Origin: Pyrinomonadaceae bacterium
GTDB taxonomy: Bacteria; Acidobacteriota; Blastocatellia; Pyrinomonadales; Pyrinomonadaceae
NCBI GenBank assembly: GCA_030840675.1
Contig: JAVEEA010000111.1
Span: forward strand, 1-40,118
Direction: 5' to 3'
DNA: 40,118 nucleotides
Translations under genes and position numbers: made by a program
Notes under the pieces: generated by a model
What the model saw: the letters and a program-made list of their open reading frames with translations, nothing else
What the model was told of the DNA's origin: nothing
Databases searched by the model: none
Shown: one piece after another, positions 21,790 through 31,611 of the stretch
Position numbering within the stretch: the stretch's first letter is position 1
How the letters are laid out: every line of letters begins with the position of its first letter

Positions 21790-22728
21790 ATGACTGACAC
21801 GGCAACGTTTCCGAATGGCTGGTTGAATTTCGAACTCAGCGTGTTGCGCCGCTTGCAGTTTGCTTCAGTAGCGCTTCCCTTCACCGGCGAACCAACCCTG
21901 GGCGCGGAACTTAAGCGCTGGGAAGTGCGCGTGGCTGCTAACGATCCGCTGCTCTGGGCGCACACAAAATCAATCGCGCTGATTGAAAATGATTCCGAAC
22001 GCTTAAGCGAGGAGGAGATCGAGTCGGTAGTTGATGATGCTTACGTCCCACGCGAGCGGCTTGACAACCCCGCGCTCTTGCATTGGTTCAACGAAACCGA
22101 CGCCTGGTGGTTTGATACCGTGCGCTTCAATTCCGAAAAACTGACGGAGTACAAACGCGCGCTTGCCTTGACCCTCGGCATGATGGTGGGCGACTACGTA
22201 CTTTCGTTTGACGCAGATAGCCGCCACCTGCGTGAGCCTTTGTCGCTTTCGCGCATCTTTCGGCAGTTTGCGGAAACGCTTGCGTTACCATTCGGCAACT
22301 CGCTGCGCAGCAAAGCGACCAACCAGGACGCGCGGACGTTCGTCGCCGAGCGACGCCACACCGATCTGATGTTTCTGCGTTTGCCGGTCCCGCTCCAGTC
22401 AAAGGGCGCACAACAGCAGCCGCTTGCCTGGCGCGAGGAGTGGCTGCTGGGCGGCGCTGATTTCTGGCCGGAGTTTGAAAAAGCGCGCGCGGGAAAACTC
22501 GGCTCGCGCGTGCAGAGCAAGCAACAATACCTCGCCCTGGTTGAAGACCTGCTGCACACCGCCGCGCACTTGCCGGCCTGGGCCATCGCGCACACGGAAA
22601 ACGGTTTTATCTCGACTGACGAGTTGGTCGAGGCCGTCAGTCGCGTGCGCAAAGTGGACACAATCTATTCGAAAGATTTTTCGGATCTGCTGGGCGTGCG
22701 CGCCGCCATCGTCACCGCTCGCGGCTAG
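21790..22728 (+). CDS. Hypothetical protein (312 aa)
   Basis: Long + strand ORF in series with the two preceding genes; no family recognised. Confidence 0.8.
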   Translation: MTDTATFPNGWLNFELSVLRRLQFASVALPFTGEPTLGAELKRWEVRVAANDPLLWAHTKSIALIENDSERLSEEEIESVVDDAYVPRERLDNPALLHWFNETDAWWFDTVRFNSEKLTEYKRALALTLGMMVGDYVLSFDADSRHLREPLSLSRIFRQFAETLALPFGNSLRSKATNQDARTFVAERRHTDLMFLRLPVPLQSKGAQQQPLAWREEWLLGGADFWPEFEKARAGKLGSRVQSKQQYLALVEDLLHTAAHLPAWAIAHTENGFISTDELVEAVSRVRKVDTIYSKDFSDLLGVRAAIVTARG

Positions 22729-23498
22729 ACGATAACGAAGCGGTAGCCGACGCCGCGGACGGTCAGCAAGTGTACCGGCTTGGTGGGATCGTCCTCGAGG
22801 TATTTGCGTAGCCGCACGATGAAATTATCGATTGCACGCGTGTCGGTGTCTTCATTCAACCCCCAGACGTCTTCCAGAATCGCCTTGCGCGAGACCACGT
22901 TGCCTTCGTGCTTCACCAGGTAACGTAAAAACTGCGCTTCCATCAGCGTCAAACGGATCGTTTGTCCGGGCATGCGCAATTCCAGATTGCCAAAATCGAT
23001 CACGCGGTCCTTAAAAGCAAACTCCTCGCGCCCGTCATCTTTCGGGTCTGCGTCCTGGTTAGCCTCATTCGCGGTTGCGTCGCTGACGAGTTGTTCCGTT
23101 TGTTCGTGCGTTTGGTCCAGGTGAAACCATTGCCGCCGGCGTAACAACGCATGCAAGCGCGCGAGGAGCACGGAAAGTTCAAAAGGCTTCGGTAGATAAT
23201 CGTCGGCGCCGGCTTCGAAGCCGCGCAGAACATCTTCCGGCCGGCCGCGCGCGGTCAACATCAACACGGGAACGAAGTAGCCCGCGGCGCGAAGTTCGGC
23301 CGCGACGGTGAAACCGTCCTTGCCCGGCAACATCACATCGAGCACGAGTGCATCGTAGTTTTGGTGTGCTTCGAAAAACAGAGCCAGAGCCGATTCGCCA
23401 TCGCTGACGATGTTGACGGAGTACCCTTCGGCTTCGAGATTGAAGCGCAGTCCGTCAGCCAGATGCTGCTCGTCTTCTACCACCAACACAGCCGTCAT
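22725..23498 (-). CDS. OmpR/PhoB family response regulator
   Basis: VLVVEDEQHLADGLRFNLEAEGY...YDALVLDVMLPGKDGF...DYLPKPFELSVLLARLHALLRR; C-terminal winged helix. Start set at ATG 23498. Confidence 0.95.
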   Translation of the reverse strand: MTAVLVVEDEQHLADGLRFNLEAEGYSVNIVSDGESALALFFEAHQNYDALVLDVMLPGKDGFTVAAELRAAGYFVPVLMLTARGRPEDVLRGFEAGADDYLPKPFELSVLLARLHALLRRRQWFHLDQTHEQTEQLVSDATANEANQDADPKDDGREEFAFKDRVIDFGNLELRMPGQTIRLTLMEAQFLRYLVKHEGNVVSRKAILEDVWGLNEDTDTRAIDNFIVRLRKYLEDDPTKPVHLLTVRGVGYRFVIV

Positions 23499-23658
23499 CG
23501 TTTGCAGCCTCTCTTGTGAGTCACTCCAATCCTGGACTTTCTGCCGCTGGAGGCCGGCAATTAAGTTCACCCTTAAGGCTGCGAGCGGTCAAACGCAAAC
23601 TAAAGTTTGAACTCTGAACTGCTTTACTCTTTGGGTACCAAACTGATTCCCGCTGCGC

Positions 23659-24558
23659 TTACAGCCGCGGGAGTTGGATGGTAAATCTGCTGCCGCGCCC
23701 CCGGCCCTCGCTCTCCGCAAACACGCGACCGCCGTGTTTTTCAATTACCGAACGCACGATAAACAATCCCAGACCGGTTCCCTTGATCCGCGACATCATT
23801 CGCCCTGGCACGCGATAGAAGCGTCTGAAAATTCGCCTCAACTGCGCCGCGGGAATACCAATGCCACGATCCGCGATGCGTACCCTCACCTGCTTGCCGT
23901 CAACGACCGTCACCTCGACTGAGACTTCAACTTCCTTCACGGAGTATTTCACGGCGTTATCGAGCAGGTTCGAAATAGCCGCGCGTAACTCTTCCGGATC
24001 AGCCTTCACCTGCGGTCGCTCGCCATTAAGCGACTCGGCGAAACTTACGGCCGCCGGACCCAGGTTGTAACGCAGGCGCGTCAGGTCAACGCACTCGCGT
24101 ACGAGTTCACCGATATCAATCTTCCGGAAGTTAAGTTTGCGCCGCCGCTGTCCGGACTGGCCCGCGCGCAGCACCAGTTCGACAGTTTGCAGGAGCCGGT
24201 CGCTATCGGCGAGCATCACATCGTAGAACTCCTGCCGTTTTTCTTCCGGCAACTCGCGCTTCTTTAGAGTTTCAAGGTAGAGCCGGATGGAAGCGAGCGG
24301 CGTTTTTAATTCGTGGGTAACTGCGTTAATGAAGGCGTCGTGTTGCTCGTTGCGTCGGATCTCGCGAATCAGAAAGGTGGTGTTGAGGACCAGGCCGGTA
24401 ATAATCAGGAGGAAGAAGATGATGCCAAAGACGAGCAGCGCCACTTCGCGTGCGTTGAGCAGGATCCAACCGACGTTGAGCGCAATCGCCAAAGCCACCA
24501 GACAAGCGCCGAGCGTAATGAAGAAGGCGATCGACTTTCCGCGTCCAGAAACTGCCAT
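23659..24558 (-). CDS. Membrane sensor histidine kinase
   Basis: Two TM segments; AFINAVTHELKTPLASIRLYLETL; ISNLLDNAVKYS; VRIADRGIGIP; GTGLGLFIVRSVIEKHGG. Start set at ATG 24558. Confidence 0.94.
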   Translation of the reverse strand: MAVSGRGKSIAFFITLGACLVALAIALNVGWILLNAREVALLVFGIIFFLLIITGLVLNTTFLIREIRRNEQHDAFINAVTHELKTPLASIRLYLETLKKRELPEEKRQEFYDVMLADSDRLLQTVELVLRAGQSGQRRRKLNFRKIDIGELVRECVDLTRLRYNLGPAAVSFAESLNGERPQVKADPEELRAAISNLLDNAVKYSVKEVEVSVEVTVVDGKQVRVRIADRGIGIPAAQLRRIFRRFYRVPGRMMSRIKGTGLGLFIVRSVIEKHGGRVFAESEGRGRGSRFTIQLPRL

Positions 24559-24669
24559 GCCGGGATTGTAGCAGCGAGCGGTGATCGGTGGGCAGTGAGC
24601 AGTGGGCACAAAAGCAAAAGCAGCAAGCAAAGTTTCCTCTGCTCACTGCCTACTACTCGCATATTCCGC

Positions 24670-25548
24670 CTACGCAGCTTTTTTCAAGTCAGCCAGCTGG
24701 ATATTCCTCGCGGTCGCAATCTGCTCCGCGCTGATTAATCTGATTTCCTTCGCCAGGCCAAGAAACTTTAGAGCACGAATGCCATACCAGTTAAAGTCCA
24801 CTTCATACCAGGTCAGGCCGTGCTTCGCGGCACGCGGATGCGCGTGGTGGTTGTTATGCCAACCTTCACCGAAGGAGAGCAGCGCCACCCACCAGCTATT
24901 CGTCGAGTCGTCGGTCGTTTGAAAACGGCGCGTGCCCCAGAGGTGAGTCGCAGAGTTAACCAGCCAGGTGAAGTGTAGTCCGATGGTGACTCGCAGAAAG
25001 ACCCCGACAAACAGAAACGACCAGCCACCGATCGCGAACAACACGGCGCCACTCAGAATTAGCGGCACGTAGTAATAGTTGTTCATGAACACGTGCACTT
25101 TGTCTCTCATCAGGTCAGGTGCGTAACGCTTCATCACGCTCTCTTCGTGTTGCTGCGCGGTGCCGCGGAGAATCCAGCCCATGTGTGCCCACCAGCGACC
25201 ATCGCGCGGCGTATGCGGGTCGCCCGGCTTGTCGGTGCTGGCATGATGAATGCGATGCGTCACGACCCAATTGATCGCGCCGCCTTCCAGGGCGAGTAAA
25301 CCGCAAAAAGTTAGAAAGTATTCCACCGCTTTCGGCGTCTGGTATCCGCGATGTGTTAACAGGCGGTGAAAACCCATGCCGATTCCCAGGCTCCCGGAAA
25401 TCCACCAGAGCACAAGAGTGATCGGAACTATCTTCCAACTCAACATGAAAAGCGCAGCGACTGCGCAGCCGTGAAAAATGATCATGGCAATGGTCGTATT
25501 CCATTTGATGGCGCCACGCTTATTAATATTACTCGTTATCGTTTCCAT
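24670..25548 (-). CDS. Acyl-CoA (stearoyl-type) fatty acid desaturase
   Basis: His boxes FHRLLTHRGY, THRIHHASTDKPGDPHTP, GEGWHNNHHAHPRAAKHGL. Confidence 0.95.
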   Translation of the reverse strand: METITSNINKRGAIKWNTTIAMIIFHGCAVAALFMLSWKIVPITLVLWWISGSLGIGMGFHRLLTHRGYQTPKAVEYFLTFCGLLALEGGAINWVVTHRIHHASTDKPGDPHTPRDGRWWAHMGWILRGTAQQHEESVMKRYAPDLMRDKVHVFMNNYYYVPLILSGAVLFAIGGWSFLFVGVFLRVTIGLHFTWLVNSATHLWGTRRFQTTDDSTNSWWVALLSFGEGWHNNHHAHPRAAKHGLTWYEVDFNWYGIRALKFLGLAKEIRLISAEQIATARNIQLADLKKAA

Positions 25549-26074
25549 TCAAGACTCCGCACCGCGAAAAGTATTCAGTCAAAGCTTTGATGCTGACCGG
25601 CGCACTTATCCTAACAAGCACGAGCGCCCGCGGTTGTAATAGTTATGTAACTAGCCCAATTTGCGGCAGCTTTTGCCTGCCATGGGTGGTCCAACGGAGG
25701 TCACTCAACTTGCCTGAATACGCCAGATAGTGCATTATTACAGTCGTTAATCCTTCTCTCCTGCAGTCACGGTGATGCGCCACGCTTGAGTTAATGGCTA
25801 CGGCGTTTGCGATAGCACGAGAGCGGGCCCTGAAAATCTGATGAAGCTGCGCACTGAGCGCGCCCGAACGCGAGCCTTCGCTGCTACCGTACGTCGAAGC
25901 CACCTCTATTCGAGCTTCCTCTTCGCGCTCACCAGCACGCTGGTAGCGAGCCAGGTAAGTAGATAGTGATCAGTAAGTATTTACCGCCCCAACTGCTGTT
26001 CACCGGACTAGCGAAAACCATTTTCAACCAACTAATTAACTAATCACTATTTACCGTTCACTATTGCCAGAAAG

Positions 26075-26482
26075 GTGTTTATGGAAAAGCAGACTGTAGA
26101 AAAGCAAACAATCGAAAAGCCGGTCATCGAAAAACAGACCTACGCGATTGGTGATCGCGTGGAGAAGCTATGCGCCGTGTGTCAGGAAGAACGCGGCCAC
26201 GTGGTCGCGTCAATCACCAAGCGCGGACTGATCTCGCGAGTAACCTGTCCCAAGTGCGGAACGCGGGGTTCTTTTTCCAATGGAGCCAAGTTGACGCGCG
26301 GCCGTTCCAAATCAGTTAACAGCGAACCCTATGATCGCACGCGTACCTATCGCGCTGGTCAGACGATGAGTCACCCAATCTGGGGCGCGGGCGAAGTGAC
26401 CGCTCTCATCGAGCCACGTAAAATCGATGTACTCTTCGCGGATCGCATACGCCGGCTGATTCATTCTCGTTCCGATGCTTAA
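26075..26482 (+). CDS. Hypothetical protein: N-terminal EKQT repeats, zinc ribbon, C-terminal SH3/CarD-like segment
   Basis: MEKQTVEKQTIEKPVIEKQTYAIGDRVEKLCAVCQEERGH...RVTCPKCGTRGSF...SHPIWGAGEVTALIEPRKIDVLFADRIRRLIHSR. Confidence 0.75.
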   Translation: MFMEKQTVEKQTIEKPVIEKQTYAIGDRVEKLCAVCQEERGHVVASITKRGLISRVTCPKCGTRGSFSNGAKLTRGRSKSVNSEPYDRTRTYRAGQTMSHPIWGAGEVTALIEPRKIDVLFADRIRRLIHSRSDA

Positions 26483-26490
26483 AAGCAAAT

Positions 26491-26520
26491 AAAGGGCGCG
26501 CTCGCAAGGCGCGCTTTTTT
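26491..26520 (+). terminator. Intrinsic terminator
   Basis: agggcgcgc-tcgcaa-ggcgcgctttttt. Confidence 0.8.
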
Positions 26521-26532
26521 ATTGGACCACAA

Positions 26533-27852
26533 TCATTCGGCATTCACGCCCGCCCTTTTTCTTTCCAAAGTTTTTACTTTGCGCGGCAGCCTGACTCTTC
26601 CCGAAGCAAACAAGCCCAGCCAAACAAGACCCGACGTCGCCGAAAGTAACCCCGCAATGATCGTCAGGGTGCGCGGCGAGATCGCCCGTAACGACCAACC
26701 CGCAACCGAGGTGGAGAGGCTCCAGACGAGTAGTTCCGACGCCCGGTCCGTAGTCAAAACACGCCCGCGCAACTTGTCCGGCACCAGACGCAGCAACAGT
26801 GTGTCCTGCACGCCAAATTCCGCGCCCACCACCACTCGTCCGAGAAAAAGAAACAGGCAGGCCAGCCACAGATTGGGCATCAGTCCCATGAGGGCGTACA
26901 AGACTCCCTGAACGAACAAGCTGTAGCCGATGAACGCAGTGGTCTTGCCGATGACTTCGAAGTAGTAACCGAGTCGCCGCGCGATCATCATGCCCAGGAA
27001 GAGACCGAGACCGGCAGCGAAATAGAGCGTCGCCACGGCCGAGTCGCCGCTGATTCCGTGTTGGCCCATGAACACGACGCCGCCGAGCCGGTCCAGGATC
27101 AGGTTGCCGGCACCGCCGCCGCTGGCCCAGAGAATGTTCACCAACAGGATAACCGCCACCGGCGCGTGACTGATGATGTAGGACCAACCCTCGCGAATGT
27201 CCGACCAATAGCTCGACTTCTCCCGCGCCGGCAGCACGTCGCTGGCCGGCACAAGTTGTTTTGTCTCGTGCTCGGGAATAAGCCAAACCGATAAGGCCGA
27301 GCCGAGAAACGACACGGCATTAACGAGAAAGGCAGCGCGATAACCGACTGTCGCCGCGGTCCAACCGCCGAGCGCGGCACCAAGCGACATCAAGAGAAAC
27401 CGCGAGGAAAACATTAGCGCGTTCCCAGCCAACAGGTCGCGTTCGCCGGTGATGTTGGGCATGGCCGCGGTCTTTGCCGCTTCGAAGAACGCGCCGAAGA
27501 ACGAGAGTAGCGCCGTGCACAGGTAAGCGATCCACAAGTCTTCCGGCCGGTGGACCAGGAGAAATCCGAGCGCCACGGCGACGCGCGCCAGATCACTCGC
27601 GATCATCACCATGCGCCGCGACCAGCGATCGACAAAAGCGCCGGCGAGTGGTGCAAAAACTGTGAAGGGCACCAAACGCATCAGCAGCATGATGGTCGTC
27701 ACGGCCGGATCGGCGTGCGATACCAGCCGCACCAATCCCAACCCGGCGAGAAAATTGAACCAATTGCCGAGTTCGGAAATGACCTGCCCCCACCAGAGTC
27801 GCCGGAAAGCTCGATTGCGGCGGAGGAGTTGGAAATAAGTTAATGAATCCAT
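26533..27852 (-). CDS. MFS transporter
   Basis: RLWWGQVISELGNWFNFLAGLGLVRLV...LAGAFVDRWSRRMVMIASDLARVAVALGFL; 10-12 hydrophobic segments. Start at ATG 27852. Confidence 0.92.
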   Translation of the reverse strand: MDSLTYFQLLRRNRAFRRLWWGQVISELGNWFNFLAGLGLVRLVSHADPAVTTIMLLMRLVPFTVFAPLAGAFVDRWSRRMVMIASDLARVAVALGFLLVHRPEDLWIAYLCTALLSFFGAFFEAAKTAAMPNITGERDLLAGNALMFSSRFLLMSLGAALGGWTAATVGYRAAFLVNAVSFLGSALSVWLIPEHETKQLVPASDVLPAREKSSYWSDIREGWSYIISHAPVAVILLVNILWASGGGAGNLILDRLGGVVFMGQHGISGDSAVATLYFAAGLGLFLGMMIARRLGYYFEVIGKTTAFIGYSLFVQGVLYALMGLMPNLWLACLFLFLGRVVVGAEFGVQDTLLLRLVPDKLRGRVLTTDRASELLVWSLSTSVAGWSLRAISPRTLTIIAGLLSATSGLVWLGLFASGRVRLPRKVKTLERKRAGVNAE

Positions 27853-27929
27853 TGGTAAGCAGAGTTTCGAGTTTCGAGTTTTGAGGCAAAGACAAATTCC
27901 GTACTGCAACCCGAGACTCGAAACTGAAA

Positions 27930-27961
27930 CAAAAGAGCCGCCAGTTTAGACTAGCGGCTCG
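27930..27961 (-). terminator. Intrinsic terminator between enoyl-CoA hydratase and MFS genes
   Basis: Minus strand gagccgc-tagtctaaactg-gcggctc followed by tttt. Confidence 0.75.
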
Positions 27962-27987
27962 CAACCTTGAAAAACTGTTTGAGAAAC

Positions 27988-28782
27988 TTATTCCCCCACA
28001 AACTTTGGTGGGCGCTTCTCAATAAAGGCTGCGACACCTTCTTTAAAATCCTTTGTTAGTCCTGATTGGATTTGTGCCTTTCGTTCGAGTTCCAACTGTG
28101 CTTCATAGTTATTTGTCGCGCTCGCCTCGAGCAACTCTTTAATGCGACCGATTGCCGCCGTCGGGGCCTGGGCCAGTTGCTCGGCCATGGCCAACGCCCG
28201 CGCAAGCAACTCCTCGTCAGGTACGACTGCGTTGATCATTCCCATCTCGAGCGCTGCAGCGGCGGTCACTACCTCCCCAGTCATCATTAATTCAGCCGCC
28301 CGCTTCCAACCCACCAACCTCGGTAAAATGAAACTACCGCCGCAATCAGGAATGAGTCCAATCTTGATGAACGCCTGGTTGAAACGCGCGCCCTCTCCCG
28401 CGATCACGAGATCGCAAGCGAGCGCCAAATTACACCCGCCGCCTGAAGCCGCACCATTGACGGCCGCAATGAACGGCAGCGGCGTACGTCGGATCAGCAG
28501 AATACATTCATTGAGCAAGCGTAACGGTTCGTCAAAGAACGCTTCCACTTTTCCTTCCTGAGTCGCCATCCGCTGCATCTCGCGCAGATCGCCGCCCGCG
28601 CAAAATGCTCGACCCGCTCCAGTCAACACCACTGCGCGCGCGCCGCCTTCCCTAATTTCCTGAACAGCCGTCTGAAACTCGTCGGCAACCTGAGTCGTTA
28701 AGGCGTTCAAGAACTGCGGACGGTTCAAGGTAAGCAAAGCAACCGCGCCGCGCCATTCCAATTGGATGGTTTCATAACTCAT
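27988..28782 (-). CDS. Enoyl-CoA hydratase/isomerase family protein
   Basis: AVALLTLNRPQFLNALTTQVADEF...VVLTGAGRAFCAGGDLREM...AAVNGAASGGGCNLALACDLVIAG. Start at ATG 28782. Confidence 0.94.
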   Translation of the reverse strand: MSYETIQLEWRGAVALLTLNRPQFLNALTTQVADEFQTAVQEIREGGARAVVLTGAGRAFCAGGDLREMQRMATQEGKVEAFFDEPLRLLNECILLIRRTPLPFIAAVNGAASGGGCNLALACDLVIAGEGARFNQAFIKIGLIPDCGGSFILPRLVGWKRAAELMMTGEVVTAAAALEMGMINAVVPDEELLARALAMAEQLAQAPTAAIGRIKELLEASATNNYEAQLELERKAQIQSGLTKDFKEGVAAFIEKRPPKFVGE

Positions 28783-28890
28783 AGTTGTGATCCGAGCCCA
28801 CCGCTGAAGTAACACAAGCGTTCCCGCGGCGTACTTGCGGACGACTCTGCTCAAAGTGACGATTGATCTTTTAGGCGGCCCTGAGACTCT

Positions 28891-29190
28891 TCAGGTTCTC
28901 GGTTGGGCCGCCCGGTTAGCGCCGAAGCAATCACCACAAAGGACCGGTCTGCCTGTCGACGGCTTGAAGGGAACCGAGTCGGTCTTGCCACACTGGTCGC
29001 ACGTGATCTCGAATCTTTGGCGTTCTCCACTTGCGCCCTTGGGCCCGCCAAAGTTCGTGCGACGCGCGTCGCGGCAAGGCTTGCAACGTTTCGGATGGGT
29101 CAGGTTCCGTTCCTGATAGTACTCCTGTTCGCGTTCGGTGAAAGGAAATGGGTTGCCACATTCCGCGCAGGTGATTTCGATATCTGGCAT
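28891..29190 (-). CDS. Zinc-ribbon domain protein (two CxxC pairs per half)
   Basis: MPDIEITCAECGNPFPFTEREQEYYQERNLTHPKRCKPCRDARR...FEITCDQCGKTDSVPFKPSTGRPVLCGDCF. Confidence 0.88.
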   Translation of the reverse strand: MPDIEITCAECGNPFPFTEREQEYYQERNLTHPKRCKPCRDARRTNFGGPKGASGERQRFEITCDQCGKTDSVPFKPSTGRPVLCGDCFGANRAAQPRT

Positions 29191-29517
29191 GTCGTGTCTC
29201 CACGAGTGACGCAGAGGCCTCGCCACTCTCTCTGCTCTTCCGAGCGCGAGCGAACAATCCGTCTCTAGTGGCTGTTATCCCTGCGGATTGGCAGAGCTTG
29301 AAGCTCAACCCTTCGCCTACGGTGCTCGCGTTCGGAAACGGGGTTTATGTGGGGCTGAGTTTACTCTACCGGATTGCCGGGTACAAAGTTTAATTTGCAG
29401 CTGAGTGTTTCGGCGCGAGCAAAATCTCTGGCAAGAAATTCGACTACGGTCGCATGCCGTAAAACTGCTGAACGAATGCCGGCGGGCTCGCGGCATTGAC
29501 GATCATCATTGAGGTAT

Positions 29518-30462
29518 CTAAGCCGCGTTCAACTCCAACACATGTGCGCGCACAGTTTCTCCCAGCGTCTCAAGATTGTAGCCACCTTCAAGACAGGAAA
29601 CGATACGACCTTGACACGATTGACGAGCCCAATCCTTGACTGCTCTGGTCAGACCGATAAAGTCCTCGTCCGCGAGCAACAGTTGGCCCAAGGGGTCGCC
29701 CCGGTGCGAGTCGAAACCCGCGGAAATCAAAATAAGATCCGGTTGAAACTTGCCGCTGATCTCTGAGAGCGCCGCTTCAAACATTCGCTTCTGTTCGCGC
29801 GCGGGCGTGAGCGCGCGCAACGGCACATTCAAAGTGGAACCAACGCCCCGTCCGACACCCTTTTCTCCATAGGAGCCCGTCCCCGGGTACCAGGGATATT
29901 GGTGCGTCGAGAAAAAGAACACGCTGGGGTCGTCGTAAAAAATCCCCTGCGTGCCGTTGCCATGATGCACGTCCCAATCAATAATCGCGACGCGTTCGAT
30001 CTCGGCGTAGTTGTTCTGCGCGTAACGTGCTGCCACGGCAACGTTATTGAAGAGACAAAAACCCATGGAGCGTTCGGCGGTTGCATGATGACCCGGAGGA
30101 CGCACCGGCACGAACGCATTCGCCACCTCTCCCCGCATCACCAGGTCCACCGCTTCACAGGCGGCCCCGGCGCCGTATAACGCAGCATCCAGCGATCTCA
30201 TCGAAACAACCGTGTCCGAGTCGAGAAATCCCGTGCCCTCGCTCACGACGCGTTCGATCTGTTTGTAGAGCTGCGGGTTGTGACAGGCCTGCACATCGCC
30301 GCGCGGCGCCGGCCGTGCTTTCACCTCCAACAAACTGGACCAAAGCTCGGTGTCCCGGCGCAACGCCTGCATCACTACCTCGTAGCGCGAAGACGACTCC
30401 GGATGTTCCGGTCCTGTGTCGTGTTCCTTGAAGACCGGATGATGAATGATCGCAGTGGTCAT
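29518..30462 (-). CDS. Histone deacetylase/acetoin utilisation family protein
   Basis: [31 protein letters not shown]...[39 protein letters not shown]. Confidence 0.95.
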   Translation of the reverse strand: MTTAIIHHPVFKEHDTGPEHPESSSRYEVVMQALRRDTELWSSLLEVKARPAPRGDVQACHNPQLYKQIERVVSEGTGFLDSDTVVSMRSLDAALYGAGAACEAVDLVMRGEVANAFVPVRPPGHHATAERSMGFCLFNNVAVAARYAQNNYAEIERVAIIDWDVHHGNGTQGIFYDDPSVFFFSTHQYPWYPGTGSYGEKGVGRGVGSTLNVPLRALTPAREQKRMFEAALSEISGKFQPDLILISAGFDSHRGDPLGQLLLADEDFIGLTRAVKDWARQSCQGRIVSCLEGGYNLETLGETVRAHVLELNAA

Positions 30463-30867
30463 GAATCAGCAAACAGTAAACAGCAGACAGCAAACAGTCA
30501 ACCAAGAAGTAGCCAGTAGGCAGAAGGCAGAAGGCAGTAGTATACGAGCTGCTGACTACTGATTCTTCCCACTACTGGATACTGACTACTGGTTACTGCC
30601 TACTGCCTACTGATTCCCGATAACTGCTTTCTGTGTCTTGATCTAAATCCGCAAGCTCTCAACAAGACTCAAAATCATACGGGCAGATCGGCTCACTTCT
30701 TCAGTGAGGTCCGAAAATATGGCCGGTTTTTGGTGCTTACGCGAAGCACGAGGGTTAAAGAGATCTACGGTTCGCTGGGAATAAGGATTGCACACCGAGC
30801 GGTAGAGAACTCTCAGGAGGGCTCACTTTTCCAGAGTCATATTGAGCGAAAATGTCAGGAGGCAACG

Positions 30868-31461
30868 ATGGCATACGATGATGAGCAAGCTAAACGCAGC
30901 AGGGTCGTAGTGGAAACACCAAATTCAAGACGAGAGGTAACGCATACCGAAGCGGTGCGCAACGATCGTGGCGGAGTGTCCGGCGCCACGGTGGGCGTCA
31001 TAGTAGTAGTCGCAATTGCTTTGATCACGATTGTCGTGTTGTTTCTGATGAACGGACAAAACGATAACACCAATGCGAATCTGGCGGCCCAACAACAGCC
31101 GGTCCAGCAAGCGCCGGTGATTGTGCAGCAGCCCCCGACACAGCAGCAGCCGCCGGTGATTGTGCAACAGCCGGCCAGTGCTCCGAATCAACCGCCAATC
31201 GTCATCAACCAGCCGGCCCCAGTTAGTGGCGCAGCCCCAACCAACAATTCAAACGATGGCGCCGTACAGGCAGCTGTCGACAAGAAAATTGCGGATGACT
31301 CCACCCTGTCCACCCTGGGCATCACTACGACGGTTCTTGACGGCAAAGTCACTGTGACTGGCACTGTTCAAAGCCAGGCACTCAAGTCACAGATTGACCG
31401 GATGCTGCGCGGAGTGAAGGGCGTCAAGCAGGTAGACAATCAGATCATCGTAATGGGTTAG
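30868..31461 (+). CDS. Membrane-anchored BON-domain protein with Pro/Gln-rich linker
   Basis: One TM (GVIVVVAIALITIVVLFLM), PVIVQQPP repeats, C-terminal BON-like segment. Start at ATG 30868 with AGGAGG SD; the track start at 30730 is over-extended. Confidence 0.82.
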   Translation: MAYDDEQAKRSRVVVETPNSRREVTHTEAVRNDRGGVSGATVGVIVVVAIALITIVVLFLMNGQNDNTNANLAAQQQPVQQAPVIVQQPPTQQQPPVIVQQPASAPNQPPIVINQPAPVSGAAPTNNSNDGAVQAAVDKKIADDSTLSTLGITTTVLDGKVTVTGTVQSQALKSQIDRMLRGVKGVKQVDNQIIVMG

Positions 31462-31521
31462 AACCAGAAGGTGTCAGTCAGGACCACCCGCGCTTGTGAG
31501 TGGTCCGTTGATAGAGAGAAG

Positions 31522-31563
31522 AAAAAGGCGCCGCGGTCAGCTGGATCGCAGCGCCTTTTTCTT
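31522..31563. terminator. Bidirectional intrinsic terminator
   Basis: aaaaaggcgc...gcgcctttttc with A tract 5' and T tract 3'. Confidence 0.8.
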
Positions 31564-31611
31564 CCCGTCCCACAGCAAGTCCCAGTTGCGCAGTCCTCGG
31601 CTAACTGAATT

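Noticed and set aside
26519-27286. 255-aa minus-strand ORF
   Set aside because: It lies out of frame inside the clear MFS transporter gene, with Gly/Arg-rich composition typical of a shadow frame in GC-rich DNA.
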